A stretch of 64,000 nucleotides of DNA from CAYMCO01 sp964388955 (GCA_964388955.1 CAYMCO010000031.1:1-64000), one strand, 5' to 3'; positions 34,109-43,953 are shown, counted from the stretch's first letter. Notes: generated from the sequence alone by a model not told the origin. Numbers and translations: made by a program.

Positions 34109-34135
34109 ACCTCCCAGGTGTCATAGACGGGAGGT
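34109..34135 (+). terminator. Possible intrinsic terminator after tRNA-Gly
   Basis: ACCTCCC (34109-34115) pairs with GGGAGGT (34129-34135), followed by CTTCTTCAT. It is a modest stem with an interrupted T-tract. Confidence 0.5.
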
Positions 34136-34348
34136 CTTCTTCATGTCTGGCCGGAGCCGGATTCAGCCCAATGGGCAGTATATTCGCGCATAATGCGCCG
34201 AGAGGCTTGCTTGATTGGGGCTTCAGCCCTGTGCGCCCTGCTCAGCTCTGGCTTCAGTGCAGCGCGCATGGGGATGATCTTCCCGGCCGGATGCTGGGCG
34301 GATCTGCAGGGGCCGGATCTGGGGGAGAGGCCGTATTGGCAACCGAAG

Positions 34349-35368
34349 TCACCAAGAGAGGTCGATGACTCTGGCATCCTGCCGCGCGTCCAGATCTAGG
34401 ACAGCCACAACCGGGAAGTGGTCTGAGCCTCCGTTCTGCTCGACCACGCGCGCGCTGGCGGGAGAGAAATCCCGGCTGCAGAAAACATAGTCGATGCGCA
34501 CCAAGGGGAAGGGGAGCTGGATGCCAAGCTTGGGGGACGCCGGATAAGTGAATCCAAATCCATTTCCACGCTCGACAAATGCATCTCTGAGCGCGCCGCT
34601 GAGAAGGGCGTAGTTCTCGGACTGCGGCGTGGTGTTGAAATCGCCCACCAGCAACAATGGGCCGGAAACCCGGCTCACCTCGTGGCTCAGCGCCTGGACG
34701 AATTCTTTCTGTTCCTCCCAGCTCTCCCTAAACCCGATCGGCAGCAGCTTGGGTGTGTGGACATTTAGGATCGTGATCCGCCCAATAGGCGCCTCGATAA
34801 TCACCTTCTGATAGCGATAATCCGGCAGCGGGGACAAAGGCGTGACCGGGAATCTGCTGAGCAGAGCTTGCCCCTCTGCAAATTGATCCTCTCCAAGCGT
34901 ATTGTACGGGTAGGTCTCAGCCAAAGAGTCCACCAGGGCGGCGCTCATCTCCTGGCTCGTCTCTTGCAGCGCGACAATATCCGCATCCGCTGAAAGGATG
35001 ATGTCGACGATCTCGCGAGGGTTTGGATTGGTCTTGTGGATGTTGAAGGTCATGACGGAAATCTGACCCAAGCTTTCCCTTGTCAAGGGAAGGCTTCTGA
35101 AGTTGGGGAGGAAGCGCATTCCCATCAGCGCCGCCGCCAGGGTCAGCCCAATCGCCAAGGGCCTGTCGCCAAGCAGAAGTGCGACGACGACAAGGATCAT
35201 CAGGCCAAGCGCGAGCCAGAGAGTGAAATAGTTGACAAAGGCCACCAACCCAATGCGCTCACCTGGCCATATCCGGAGCAGATTCCAGGCGACAAAGAAG
35301 GCCGCCAGTATCCACATGGCGAAACGAGCCAGTGCGCCGAATCGTCCAACGTATCGCCGATCCATCAT
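34349..35368 (-). CDS. Membrane-anchored endonuclease/exonuclease/phosphatase (EEP) family protein
   Basis: A 339-residue protein. Three hydrophobic segments lie in the first ~90 residues, then an EEP catalytic domain with MTFNIHK, DIVALQETSQEM (catalytic Glu), LLVGDFNTTPQSENY, RIDYVFCSRDF and the final GGSDHFPVVA (Asp-His pair). The family includes nucleases, sphingomyelinases and phosphoinositide phosphatases. With the active domain next to the membrane, a lipid or extracellular substrate is as likely as DNA. The gene is isolated between the tRNA and the signalling operon. Confidence 0.88.
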   Translation of the reverse strand: MMDRRYVGRFGALARFAMWILAAFFVAWNLLRIWPGERIGLVAFVNYFTLWLALGLMILVVVALLLGDRPLAIGLTLAAALMGMRFLPNFRSLPLTRESLGQISVMTFNIHKTNPNPREIVDIILSADADIVALQETSQEMSAALVDSLAETYPYNTLGEDQFAEGQALLSRFPVTPLSPLPDYRYQKVIIEAPIGRITILNVHTPKLLPIGFRESWEEQKEFVQALSHEVSRVSGPLLLVGDFNTTPQSENYALLSGALRDAFVERGNGFGFTYPASPKLGIQLPFPLVRIDYVFCSRDFSPASARVVEQNGGSDHFPVVAVLDLDARQDARVIDLSW

Positions 35369-36102
35369 CCCAGACTAACCACGAGACTGAGTATAGCCCA
35401 ATTCCCTCCCGTACCGTGGTTTGGGGCCTCCCCAAGGTCCCGGTGATCGGGAAGAGCATTCGCTTGCAGGCCGAGGGTTCGGAAACGCGCGTTGTTCGAC
35501 GGAAAGCTCCAACCTCTGAAGACCGATGCGGATGAACATGGCGGAGTCGTCGCCATATTGAGCCGGTTGGGCGCCGGCATGCCGGAACCCTCCACCCAAT
35601 AGGCGCGGAAGCCGCATCCGGAATGCCAGCCCCACCGGATCAGCATATATCTCCGGTGGGGTTTCGCCCACTCCCTGATCGCCGCCCCCAGAAACGCGAT
35701 CCCCCCGAGGTATGAGGCGGATTACTCGAAAACCGGTGTATATAATAGAATATGCTCGCCAAGCGTAAATTGCCATTGGTCCAAAGATGAAATAGGATCT
35801 TGGGCCGACATGCGAGATGGGTAGGGTGCGTTAGCCGACACAGACAACGACCTCCACCGGGCGAGGGGCCGATGCCGTTTGGCGCGAGGACGCCGTGCAA
35901 TCACGGGCCCCGGAGCATTCACCACCCTGGCGGGGTCAATCCTGCCCCCAAGTTGAGATTCCCGGCGGCTTCGCAAGCGCGGTGAGCGGCGATGGTGCTG
36001 CTCCGCTTCTTGCGACCCTCAAGAGAAGCCGACGCACTCGGACGAATATCACCGGTACCGCCCACAAGCAGATGGCCGGCGCTCGAGGATTGAGGTGTTC
36101 CG
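35369..36102. other. 0.73-kb spacer between divergent genes, no gene recognised
   Basis: No open frame has recognisable content. A TATAAT at 35741-35746 lacks a good -35. At 35820-35837 the text GTAGGGTGCGTTAGCCGA is reminiscent of a dispersed element common in other bacteria, but its expected inverted partner is absent. The ribosome site GAGGTG for the next gene is at the right end. Confidence 0.5.
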
Positions 36103-36573
36103 ATGGTCACAACGCATTCAAATCCATCCCCCGGGCACGGAGAGGTGGATCCGGCTGAGGGATTCGTGAGGGGGGAACTCAAGGATAAGACCGTATTGGT
36201 CGTCGAGGACACGGCCTCCAACTACGGGCTGCTCTCGCGCATGTTGGAACATATGGGAGCGCGCTGCCTGTGGAAGACCTCCGGTCGGGAGGTGACCGAG
36301 TTCATCCAGACCAGCGGCAGCGTGGATCTGATCTTCATGGATCTGCGGCTCCCTTATGAAGACGGCTATGCCGCGCTTAGAAGGATTCGTGCAACCGAGG
36401 AATTGCGCGGTATCCCGGTGGTGGCCGTGACCGCGTATGCCAGCCAGGAGGAAATGCGGCGTTCCTATCAAGCTGGCTTTGACGGTTTTCTCGGAAAGCC
36501 CTTGGAGCCGGATCGCTTCCCGAGTCAAGTGCGGCGTATCCTCTCTGGAGAACCTGTTTGGGACGTGGAGTGA
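36103..36573 (+). CDS. Single-domain response regulator
   Basis: A 156-residue receiver with no output domain. After a ~28-residue disordered N-terminus come the acidic pair E35-D36, the phospho-acceptor D80 in LIFMDLRLP, T110 in AVTAYA and K132 in FLGKPLEP, all intact. GAGGTG precedes the ATG. It opens the signalling operon, ahead of three sensors and a histidine kinase. It probably receives phosphate from that kinase and passes on the signal by protein contact, as CheY/Spo0F-type regulators do. Confidence 0.92.
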   Translation: MVTTHSNPSPGHGEVDPAEGFVRGELKDKTVLVVEDTASNYGLLSRMLEHMGARCLWKTSGREVTEFIQTSGSVDLIFMDLRLPYEDGYAALRRIRATEELRGIPVVAVTAYASQEEMRRSYQAGFDGFLGKPLEPDRFPSQVRRILSGEPVWDVE

Positions 36574-36576
36574 TGA

Positions 36577-38481
36577 ATGACTGAGACAACCGACACCACA
36601 CTTTCCCCGCGCCGGACCCGCCCCCGCCGAAGCCTGGGGGGGCGCCTGACTTTCGTGCTCATGCCGCTGGTGCTCATCCCGATCCTGATCATGGGCGGTC
36701 TGGCCTACATGCGCTCACGCGACATCCTGCGCGGCCAGGCCAGCGCCCAGATGACCTCCGCCGCCCAGTCCCAGGTCTCCGTCCTGCAGGACTGGATCCA
36801 GGTCCGGGAGCAGCGCCTCCAGCTCGGCGCCCAGAGATCCGAAGTGCGCTCCAGCATCGCCGACCTGCTCTCTCAGTCCCCGCCTCCCGCTTCCAGCCTC
36901 GACGCCCTGCACGCTGAACTCGATGACCTGCGCTCCTACCAGGGCCAGTCCATGTTCAGCCAACTGCTTGTCGCCCGCCTCTCGGACGGCTTCGTCATCG
37001 CCGCCTCCAACCCCGCCTGGGAAGGCCAGCCCCTCCCCGCCCTGCTCTCCGGCTCCCTCCCCGCTGCCTCCGCCTCCACCCGCACCATCTACGATGACCC
37101 GCTCCTCTCCCCAGGCTCTATCGTCATGCTTTCCGCCGTCCCCTTGCGCACCCTCGACCCCCAGTCTCCAGACACCCTGCTCATCGGCGCCAACCTCGAC
37201 CTGCGCTTCGCCGCCCTCATGGAAGAAATGCAGGTCTACTGGGAAGAGCGCGGCCCGTACCTCGTCCAACGCGGCAGCACCCTGCTCGCCCTCGCCCCAG
37301 ACGTCATCATCCAGCTCCCCACCTACGCCACCAGCCCCTCCGCCCAGCCCATGCCCGACCACCCCATCTTCTCCCACCTCTCCACCTCCTCCGGCGTCAT
37401 CGAGTACGATAGCCTCGACGGCACCCCCGTCCTCGGCGCCTTCCAGTGGCTCCCAGACCTCAACCTCGGCGTGCTCGTCGAACTCCCCCAGTCCGACGTC
37501 TTCGCCGGCCTCTCCAGCCTCGTCCCCTACACCCTCGGCCTCGTCGTCCTCGCCGCCGCCCTCACCTGGATCGTCATGCTCGTCACCACCAGCCGCATGC
37601 TCCGCCCCCTGGGCACGCTCACCGAGTTCGCCCAGCGCATCTCGCGCGGTGAGTGGCGCTTCCGCGTCCCCGAAGAACGCTCCGACGAGATCGGCCTGCT
37701 CGCCTCCGCCTTCAACCGCATGGCCGAAGATCTCAGCCAGCTCTATCGCTCCCTCGAAGCGCGCGTCGAAGAGCGCACCCGCCAGATCCGCACCGCCGCC
37801 GAGGTGGCGCGCGCTGTGACATCCACCCCTGCATTGGCCGAGCTGCTGCGGCTGGCGGTGACTCTGATCCGGGATCGCTTCGGGTATCGACATGCCTCCA
37901 TTTATTTCCTCGATGACAGCGGGGAATTCGCCATTCTGCAGGAGTCCACAGGGGAGGCCGGCCGCCGATTGATGTCTCGCAATCACCGCATCCGACTGGG
38001 AGATGATAGTCTGATCGGATGGGTCAGCCACCATAACCAACCGCGGGTCGCCTCGGTGCGAGAAGCCGAGGGATTTTCGCTGCAGGCGGACGTCTTTCCC
38101 GAGGCAAAAGCCGAGGTGGCCATCCCGCTCCAGGTGGCTGGCAATATGCTTGGCGTTCTGGACGTGCACAGCGCCGATCCCGAAGCCTTTGGACCCGAAG
38201 AACTGGAAGTGCTCGGGACTCTGGCCGACCAGCTATCGGCCGCCATCCAGAACGCCCGCCTGGCGCAGCAGTCCGCAGAGGCGGCCGAGCGGGCCCTGCT
38301 CGCCAGCCGACTGACCGGCCAGTTGAGCGGCCTCCTGGACGTGGAGGATGTTCTGGAAACCTCCGCCGATGCCCTCCACCGAAGCCTGGGCAACCCGGAC
38401 CTGATCATCAGGCTGAATACCTCTGACCTGGGCGCGCCGCAGGGCGGCGGGGGTGAGCCCTCCGGCTTGGAGGAAAGATGA
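36577..38481 (+). CDS. Membrane sensor A: extracytoplasmic input, HAMP, one GAF, no kinase
   Basis: 634 residues. TM1 spans about residues 25-45, followed by a large extracytoplasmic Cache-like domain (about 46-310) and TM2 (about 316-339). HAMP follows (RPLGTLTEFAQRISRGEW, FNRMAEDLSQLY), then a short coiled coil and one GAF (IRDRFGYRHASIYFLDDSG ... AEVAIPLQVAGNMLGVLDVHS). It then ends in a partial GAF (DVLETSADALHRSLGNPDLI) and a Gly-rich tail. There is no HisKA or HATPase. Bases 36642-37808 repeat in sensor C. GGAG precedes the start. It probably signals through the kinase at the end of the operon. Confidence 0.87.
   Translation: MTETTDTTLSPRRTRPRRSLGGRLTFVLMPLVLIPILIMGGLAYMRSRDILRGQASAQMTSAAQSQVSVLQDWIQVREQRLQLGAQRSEVRSSIADLLSQSPPPASSLDALHAELDDLRSYQGQSMFSQLLVARLSDGFVIAASNPAWEGQPLPALLSGSLPAASASTRTIYDDPLLSPGSIVMLSAVPLRTLDPQSPDTLLIGANLDLRFAALMEEMQVYWEERGPYLVQRGSTLLALAPDVIIQLPTYATSPSAQPMPDHPIFSHLSTSSGVIEYDSLDGTPVLGAFQWLPDLNLGVLVELPQSDVFAGLSSLVPYTLGLVVLAAALTWIVMLVTTSRMLRPLGTLTEFAQRISRGEWRFRVPEERSDEIGLLASAFNRMAEDLSQLYRSLEARVEERTRQIRTAAEVARAVTSTPALAELLRLAVTLIRDRFGYRHASIYFLDDSGEFAILQESTGEAGRRLMSRNHRIRLGDDSLIGWVSHHNQPRVASVREAEGFSLQADVFPEAKAEVAIPLQVAGNMLGVLDVHSADPEAFGPEELEVLGTLADQLSAAIQNARLAQQSAEAAERALLASRLTGQLSGLLDVEDVLETSADALHRSLGNPDLIIRLNTSDLGAPQGGGGEPSGLEER
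36642..37808 (+). repeat. 1,167-bp duplicated module, copy 1
   Basis: Corresponds to 40812-41978 at a constant offset of 4,170 bases. The translations are identical over the whole module, and the nucleotide lines I compared are identical. It covers TM1, the extracytoplasmic domain, TM2, HAMP and the coiled coil. Identity stops sharply at both ends. Codons inside are strongly C-ending (CTC, GCC, TCC), unlike the flanks. Confidence 0.93.
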
Positions 38482-38491
38482 GGATCGGGAC

Positions 38492-40753
38492 ATGAACGAG
38501 CTTGTGAGCGCTCTGGCACCCCGCAGTGACGATCCGGTGATCGCTCACCGGCAGATCCGGCTCTACGCCACCTTGCTGATACTGACCGTCGCCGGGGCGA
38601 TTTGGTCCATGATCATGCTGCTGCTCTGGTACTTCGGCCAGGCGCCGCTGCTCGGCGTTCTGGCGGCTGTGGTCTCGCTGCCGGTGTTCTTGGCCGCCTA
38701 CTTATTGGGCCGCGATGGATACATCGGCCTCGCAGGATCAATCACCTGTGTAGCACTATACGCCGCGGTCGTCGCCTGGATGTGGGTGCTCGGGATCGGG
38801 GGAATCAGTGTCATCGGCATGGCCATCGCCGTGCTCGCAAGCGCATTGCTGTTGGGCCTGCCGGCCGCGGGCATCTTCGTACTGCTCGACGCCGGTGCCT
38901 ATGTCGCACTGCATTTCGCAAGAGTGGGCGGATTTGGGGAGGGCGCACAACTGTCGGGCCTCTCGGTCACCGGTGATGTGGCCAGTTTGAGTGTGGGTCT
39001 GGTGGTCATCGCCCTGCTGCTCTGGCTGTCCAGCCGGGAGATCGGAGAGCGCCTGAGCGCTGAACGGCAGGGAAGGACGGAGCTCAACCGCCAGGCGCTG
39101 TCTCTTCAGCAGCAAATCGATGTGTACGGGCGCGAATTGGCCCGGCAGAGCAAAATGCTTCAGACGGCCAACGACATCGCCCGTCTCGCCGTGGAGCGCA
39201 CACCCCCCTTCGGCCTCATGCAGCAGGCGGTGGAGATGATTCGCGACCGTTTTGGATACTATCAGAGCTCCATATTTCTACTGGATGAGAGCGGGACCTG
39301 GCTGGAGCTCACTGCCACTTCCGGGGAGGCGGGTCGCAGGCTCATGGTCCGAGAGCAGCGCCTCGCCGTCGGGAGCGCGTCCATCGTGGGTTGGGTGGCT
39401 GCCAATCGCGAACCGCGCATCGCCCAAGATGTCCTCAAGGACCCCTTTCACCGCAGGAATCCACTCCTGCTGGAGACGCGCGCCGAAGCCGCCATACCGC
39501 TGCTGGTGGGCGACCATCTCATCGGGGTGCTCGATGTGCAGAGCAGAGCCGTGGGGGCATTCACGGAGGCCGAAATCCAGGCCCTTCGGGGATTTGCGAA
39601 TGCGCTCACCATCGCCCTGGAGGACGCGCGCCTGATCAGCGAGCGGGAGTCCAATCTCCGGCGTTTCACCCAAGAATACCGGGAGCAGGCTCAGGCGTCC
39701 TGGGACCGCCTGTACCACTCCGGGTCTCGAACACTGGTGCAATTGGGCATCGATGGAGAATTGAACGGCGAGCTCACGTGCGTGGATGAAGCGACCGATT
39801 CGGGTACGACGGTGCTCTCCCCCGACCGGACGGAAGTGGCCGTCCCTGTGCAAGTCCGGGGATTGGTGATCGCGGCCATCGGGGCGCGCAAAAAGGACCC
39901 GGGTGAGGTGTGGTCAGACAGCGAAGTCGCGCTGCTGGAAACAGTCGCCGGCCAAACGGGGCTGGCACTGGAAACCGCGCGGCAGTATGCCGAGGAGCGC
40001 CGGCGCGTGACCGAGCTGGAGACTTTCAACCGGGTCAGCCAGGCGGCCTCCCAACTCCTGCAGCCGGATACCCTCATGCGGGTCGTCCAGCGTCAAGTGA
40101 GCCAGGTGGTTGGAGAATGTGACTTGACCGTCGCCCGCTACCACCCCAGTGACAGCCGGGTCACCTTCCCCTTTGCGCTGCAAGGGGGCAACCGCGTCGA
40201 GTTGGCGCCAAGATTTATCGGGGACGACCTGATCTCAACCGTTATCCGCAGCCGCCAGCCGCTCCTCCTGGCGGACCACGTTTCGCAAAGGGCGTCCGAG
40301 TTGGCGGCGCACGTCCCCAGAGGCGAAGCGCCCCAATCCTGGCTGGGGGTGCCCATGCTTGCCGGCGATCTGGTCGTGGGGGTGATCGCCCTGGCACTGG
40401 TGGAGCAGGACTCCGCCCGGCGCTTCACAGAGGATGACGTGGCGTTCATGACCACGGTCGCCGGACAGATCGCGACCGCGATCCAGAATTCCGAACTGCT
40501 CTCTCAAATTCAACGCACCGCCCGCCGCGATCGGCTCATCCGCGAGATCTCCACCAAGATCAGGAGATCCGCTGACATGCCGAACGTGCTGGAAACCACG
40601 GCGCAAGAGCTTGGCCGCAGCTTCGACGCCAACTATGCCCGAGTGCGTCTGAGAGGCGCGGTGGAGGGTCTCGGCCCGGATCGCCCGGGCCCCTTGGGGG
40701 CGCGGGAGAATGACCGGCACGGGCATTCCCGCCACGGGGAGGACGGCAAATGA
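38492..40753 (+). CDS. Membrane sensor B: multi-span N-terminus and GAF domains, no kinase
   Basis: 753 residues. The first ~185 residues hold about six membrane segments, forming a MASE-like module not shared with A and C. A coiled coil follows, then a GAF (IRDRFGYYQSSIFLLDESG ... AAIPLLVGDHLIGVLDVQS). Next comes a region with REQAQASWDRL and the second half of a GAF. Another GAF follows (LMRVVQRQVSQVVGECDL ... SWLGVPMLAGDLVVGVIAL), and the protein ends in a partial GAF (NVLETTAQELGRSFDANYA). A frame start exists at GTG 38453 inside sensor A, but the ATG at 38492 lies after that stop with a GGATCGGG site. The stop overlaps sensor C as ATGA. Confidence 0.85.
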   Translation: MNELVSALAPRSDDPVIAHRQIRLYATLLILTVAGAIWSMIMLLLWYFGQAPLLGVLAAVVSLPVFLAAYLLGRDGYIGLAGSITCVALYAAVVAWMWVLGIGGISVIGMAIAVLASALLLGLPAAGIFVLLDAGAYVALHFARVGGFGEGAQLSGLSVTGDVASLSVGLVVIALLLWLSSREIGERLSAERQGRTELNRQALSLQQQIDVYGRELARQSKMLQTANDIARLAVERTPPFGLMQQAVEMIRDRFGYYQSSIFLLDESGTWLELTATSGEAGRRLMVREQRLAVGSASIVGWVAANREPRIAQDVLKDPFHRRNPLLLETRAEAAIPLLVGDHLIGVLDVQSRAVGAFTEAEIQALRGFANALTIALEDARLISERESNLRRFTQEYREQAQASWDRLYHSGSRTLVQLGIDGELNGELTCVDEATDSGTTVLSPDRTEVAVPVQVRGLVIAAIGARKKDPGEVWSDSEVALLETVAGQTGLALETARQYAEERRRVTELETFNRVSQAASQLLQPDTLMRVVQRQVSQVVGECDLTVARYHPSDSRVTFPFALQGGNRVELAPRFIGDDLISTVIRSRQPLLLADHVSQRASELAAHVPRGEAPQSWLGVPMLAGDLVVGVIALALVEQDSARRFTEDDVAFMTTVAGQIATAIQNSELLSQIQRTARRDRLIREISTKIRRSADMPNVLETTAQELGRSFDANYARVRLRGAVEGLGPDRPGPLGARENDRHGHSRHGEDGK

Positions 40754-43700
40754 GCGAGACCACCGCTGACCCGCGAAGCTCGACTCGCATAGGTGGGGTT
40801 CGCATCGGCACGCGCCTGACTTTCGTGCTCATGCCGCTGGTGCTCATCCCGATCCTGATCATGGGCGGTCTGGCCTACATGCGCTCACGCGACATCCTGC
40901 GCGGCCAGGCCAGCGCCCAGATGACCTCCGCCGCCCAGTCCCAGGTCTCCGTCCTGCAGGACTGGATCCAGGTCCGGGAGCAGCGCCTCCAGCTCGGCGC
41001 CCAGAGATCCGAAGTGCGCTCCAGCATCGCCGACCTGCTCTCTCAGTCCCCGCCTCCCGCTTCCAGCCTCGACGCCCTGCACGCTGAACTCGATGACCTG
41101 CGCTCCTACCAGGGCCAGTCCATGTTCAGCCAACTGCTTGTCGCCCGCCTCTCGGACGGCTTCGTCATCGCCGCCTCCAACCCCGCCTGGGAAGGCCAGC
41201 CCCTCCCCGCCCTGCTCTCCGGCTCCCTCCCCGCTGCCTCCGCCTCCACCCGCACCATCTACGATGACCCGCTCCTCTCCCCAGGCTCTATCGTCATGCT
41301 TTCCGCCGTCCCCTTGCGCACCCTCGACCCCCAGTCTCCAGACACCCTGCTCATCGGCGCCAACCTCGACCTGCGCTTCGCCGCCCTCATGGAAGAAATG
41401 CAGGTCTACTGGGAAGAGCGCGGCCCGTACCTCGTCCAACGCGGCAGCACCCTGCTCGCCCTCGCCCCAGACGTCATCATCCAGCTCCCCACCTACGCCA
41501 CCAGCCCCTCCGCCCAGCCCATGCCCGACCACCCCATCTTCTCCCACCTCTCCACCTCCTCCGGCGTCATCGAGTACGATAGCCTCGACGGCACCCCCGT
41601 CCTCGGCGCCTTCCAGTGGCTCCCAGACCTCAACCTCGGCGTGCTCGTCGAACTCCCCCAGTCCGACGTCTTCGCCGGCCTCTCCAGCCTCGTCCCCTAC
41701 ACCCTCGGCCTCGTCGTCCTCGCCGCCGCCCTCACCTGGATCGTCATGCTCGTCACCACCAGCCGCATGCTCCGCCCCCTGGGCACGCTCACCGAGTTCG
41801 CCCAGCGCATCTCGCGCGGTGAGTGGCGCTTCCGCGTCCCCGAAGAACGCTCCGACGAGATCGGCCTGCTCGCCTCCGCCTTCAACCGCATGGCCGAAGA
41901 TCTCAGCCAGCTCTATCGCTCCCTCGAAGCGCGCGTCGAAGAGCGCACCCGCCAGATCCGCACCGCCGCCGAGGTGGCCGGAGACGCGGCCTCCGTCCCC
42001 GGTGTGGATTCCCTTCTGGAGACGGCTGTGGGACTCATCAACCACCGCTTTGGCTATTACCATGCGGCGATCTATTTGCTGGACCGGGAGGATCGCTTTG
42101 CACAGCTCCGCGCCGCGTCGTCTCCTGGGGGCGCGCGGCTGCTCCAAAGCCGCCACAAGATCCCGGTCGGCAAGGCGAGCATCGTCGGCTACACCACCTC
42201 CACAGGTAGGGCGCGGGTCGCCAGGGATGTGACCCAGGATGCGTTGTTCCAGCCCAGTCCGGAGCTGCCCGACACCCGATCCGAAGTCGCGGTGCCCTTA
42301 CGCGTCGGGGAACGCGTGATCGGAGCGCTGGACGTGCAGAGCACCGAGCCAAACGACTTTGGAGAGGAGGACGTGATCGTCCTGCAGACCATGGCGGATC
42401 AGCTCGCCGTCTCCATTGAAAACGCGCGCCTGCTTGCTCGACAGACTCATATCGCCGCCCAGCGACAGCGTGTGATCGATATCTTTCAGAGCCTGGCCCA
42501 GGAGCGGGATTACGGAGCGCTTCTGCAATCGGCGCCCGAAGAAATCCGGCGCGCGTATGGCTTCGAGCGGGTGAGCCTCGCGTTCGTCGAGGGTGAAGAG
42601 GTGGTGCTCGGAAGCAGCGCCTCGCGCGACCCAGAGCATTCCGCCTTGATCGGGGCGCGAGTGGCCCTCGGGCGCGGGCTATTGGGGCGGACAGTCTCTC
42701 AGGGCAGGACCATCCGGATGCCGACTCCGTCGGGAAGCGATGAAACGGAACGCGCCGACCCCGCTCTCGGGGAAGTCTACGCCGGCGCCTCTGCCCCGAT
42801 GATCAGCCGGGGGAAGGTCATCGGTGTGCTTGTGGCGGAGACCGGCAAAGAAGGGGGATTGGATCCCGAGGATGTGGAGGCGTTGGAACTGCTGGCGAGC
42901 CAGTTGGCTGTGTCACTGGAGAACATGCGGTTGGTGTCTGAGACCCAACGGAGCCTGCGGCAACTCGATGTGCTCTATCGGGAGCAGACGCGGGAGGCCT
43001 GGGAAACCCTTCTTGCAGGGCCGGCGGGCGAGAGGTCCCCGAAGCTCGCGGAATATGGCGAACCGCCCCGAGAGGCGGGTCCGGAACAGGCTGTGGATGA
43101 TGTGCTGCACACCGAAATCGTTTCGCGCGGCAACGTGATCGGGGAGATTATGCTCGATCCAAAGCGGCCCTCCATCCAGGCCGAGGACGATTTGGAAATC
43201 CTGCGCGCCGTGGCGGAGGAGGTGGGGGACCAACTGGAACAAATCCGCTTGATGGAGGACATTCGACGTCGTGCTGCACACCTGCAGACCGCCTCGGAGA
43301 TCACCACCCATGCTACCCAACTTCTGGATCTGGACACGCTCCTGGGTCGGGCGGCCAATCTGATCTGCGATCGATTTGGATACTACCTCGTCTCCGTCTT
43401 CCTGCTGGACGAGCCCGGGAAGACCGCGTTCATCCGCAAGTCAAGCGGTGAAATCGGGAAACGGCTGACACGCCAAGGTTTGGAACTGAATGTCGGCTCG
43501 GCTTCGATTATTGGCCAGGCGACGGAAAGCGGCGAGTACTACCTGGCACAGGATGTGGGCGCAGACCCCAATTTCCAGCCTCACCCACTGGTCCCAGAAA
43601 CCGCCAGCGAATTGGCGGTTCCGCTCAAGATCGGGAATCGCGTGATCGGCGCGCTGGACATCCAGCATACACGCCCCAACGCCTTCGACCAGGAGGAGGT

Positions 43701-43953
43701 GGACGTGCTCCACATTCTCGCCGACCAGATCGCCATTTCCGTTCAGAACGCCCTTCTCTTCGATGAGGCCTTGGACCGGGCGGAGCGAGAGCAGGCGGTG
43801 GCCGAGATCGGCGGCAGCATTTGGGGCAGCGGGGATACGAGACAGATCCTCGAGATCTCCGCTCAAGAACTCCGAAGCCATCTGGGCGCATCCGAAGTCC
43901 GCATCCGCCTGCGCCCGGGCTTCCGCCTGGAGGAAGACGGAAAGGGTGAGTAG
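40750..43953 (+). CDS. Membrane sensor C: same input module as A, several GAF domains, no kinase
   Basis: 1,067 residues. After a unique 20-residue start, residues 21-410 are identical to sensor A (TM1, extracytoplasmic domain, TM2, HAMP, coiled coil). Then come GAF1 (INHRFGYYHAAIYLLDRED ... AVPLRVGERVIGALDVQS), GAF2 (IRRAYGFERVSLAFVEGEE), a partial GAF (IVSRGNVIGEIMLDPKRP) and GAF3 (ICDRFGYYLVSVFLLDEPG). A terminal partial GAF (QILEISAQELRSHLGASEV) ends the chain. No kinase domain. It is translationally coupled to sensor B. It shares the stimulus-sensing part of A but has a different cytoplasmic readout. Confidence 0.87.
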   Translation: MSETTADPRSSTRIGGVRIGTRLTFVLMPLVLIPILIMGGLAYMRSRDILRGQASAQMTSAAQSQVSVLQDWIQVREQRLQLGAQRSEVRSSIADLLSQSPPPASSLDALHAELDDLRSYQGQSMFSQLLVARLSDGFVIAASNPAWEGQPLPALLSGSLPAASASTRTIYDDPLLSPGSIVMLSAVPLRTLDPQSPDTLLIGANLDLRFAALMEEMQVYWEERGPYLVQRGSTLLALAPDVIIQLPTYATSPSAQPMPDHPIFSHLSTSSGVIEYDSLDGTPVLGAFQWLPDLNLGVLVELPQSDVFAGLSSLVPYTLGLVVLAAALTWIVMLVTTSRMLRPLGTLTEFAQRISRGEWRFRVPEERSDEIGLLASAFNRMAEDLSQLYRSLEARVEERTRQIRTAAEVAGDAASVPGVDSLLETAVGLINHRFGYYHAAIYLLDREDRFAQLRAASSPGGARLLQSRHKIPVGKASIVGYTTSTGRARVARDVTQDALFQPSPELPDTRSEVAVPLRVGERVIGALDVQSTEPNDFGEEDVIVLQTMADQLAVSIENARLLARQTHIAAQRQRVIDIFQSLAQERDYGALLQSAPEEIRRAYGFERVSLAFVEGEEVVLGSSASRDPEHSALIGARVALGRGLLGRTVSQGRTIRMPTPSGSDETERADPALGEVYAGASAPMISRGKVIGVLVAETGKEGGLDPEDVEALELLASQLAVSLENMRLVSETQRSLRQLDVLYREQTREAWETLLAGPAGERSPKLAEYGEPPREAGPEQAVDDVLHTEIVSRGNVIGEIMLDPKRPSIQAEDDLEILRAVAEEVGDQLEQIRLMEDIRRRAAHLQTASEITTHATQLLDLDTLLGRAANLICDRFGYYLVSVFLLDEPGKTAFIRKSSGEIGKRLTRQGLELNVGSASIIGQATESGEYYLAQDVGADPNFQPHPLVPETASELAVPLKIGNRVIGALDIQHTRPNAFDQEEVDVLHILADQIAISVQNALLFDEALDRAEREQAVAEIGGSIWGSGDTRQILEISAQELRSHLGASEVRIRLRPGFRLEEDGKGE
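40812..41978 (+). repeat. 1,167-bp duplicated module, copy 2
   Basis: Partner of 36642-37808, in direct orientation, 3 kb downstream. Both ends of identity lie inside the reading frames, so the module is exchanged in frame. Confidence 0.93.

Noticed and set aside
34141..34399. Short frames on both strands between tRNA-Gly and the EEP gene
   Set aside because: They overlap each other and the putative terminator region, and have no recognisable content.
35820..35837. Text resembling a dispersed GTAGGGTGCGTTAG element
   Set aside because: Only one arm is present; the inverted partner needed for the hairpin is missing.
36715..38169. Long leftward open frame (484 codons) opposite sensor A, and its twin opposite sensor C
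   Set aside because: It is Gly/Glu/Ala low-complexity, arises from the C-ending codon bias of the sensors, and has no ribosome site or family likeness.
38453..38491. GTG 38453 as the start of sensor B
   Set aside because: It would overlap sensor A by 29 bases without a ribosome site; ATG 38492 fits better.
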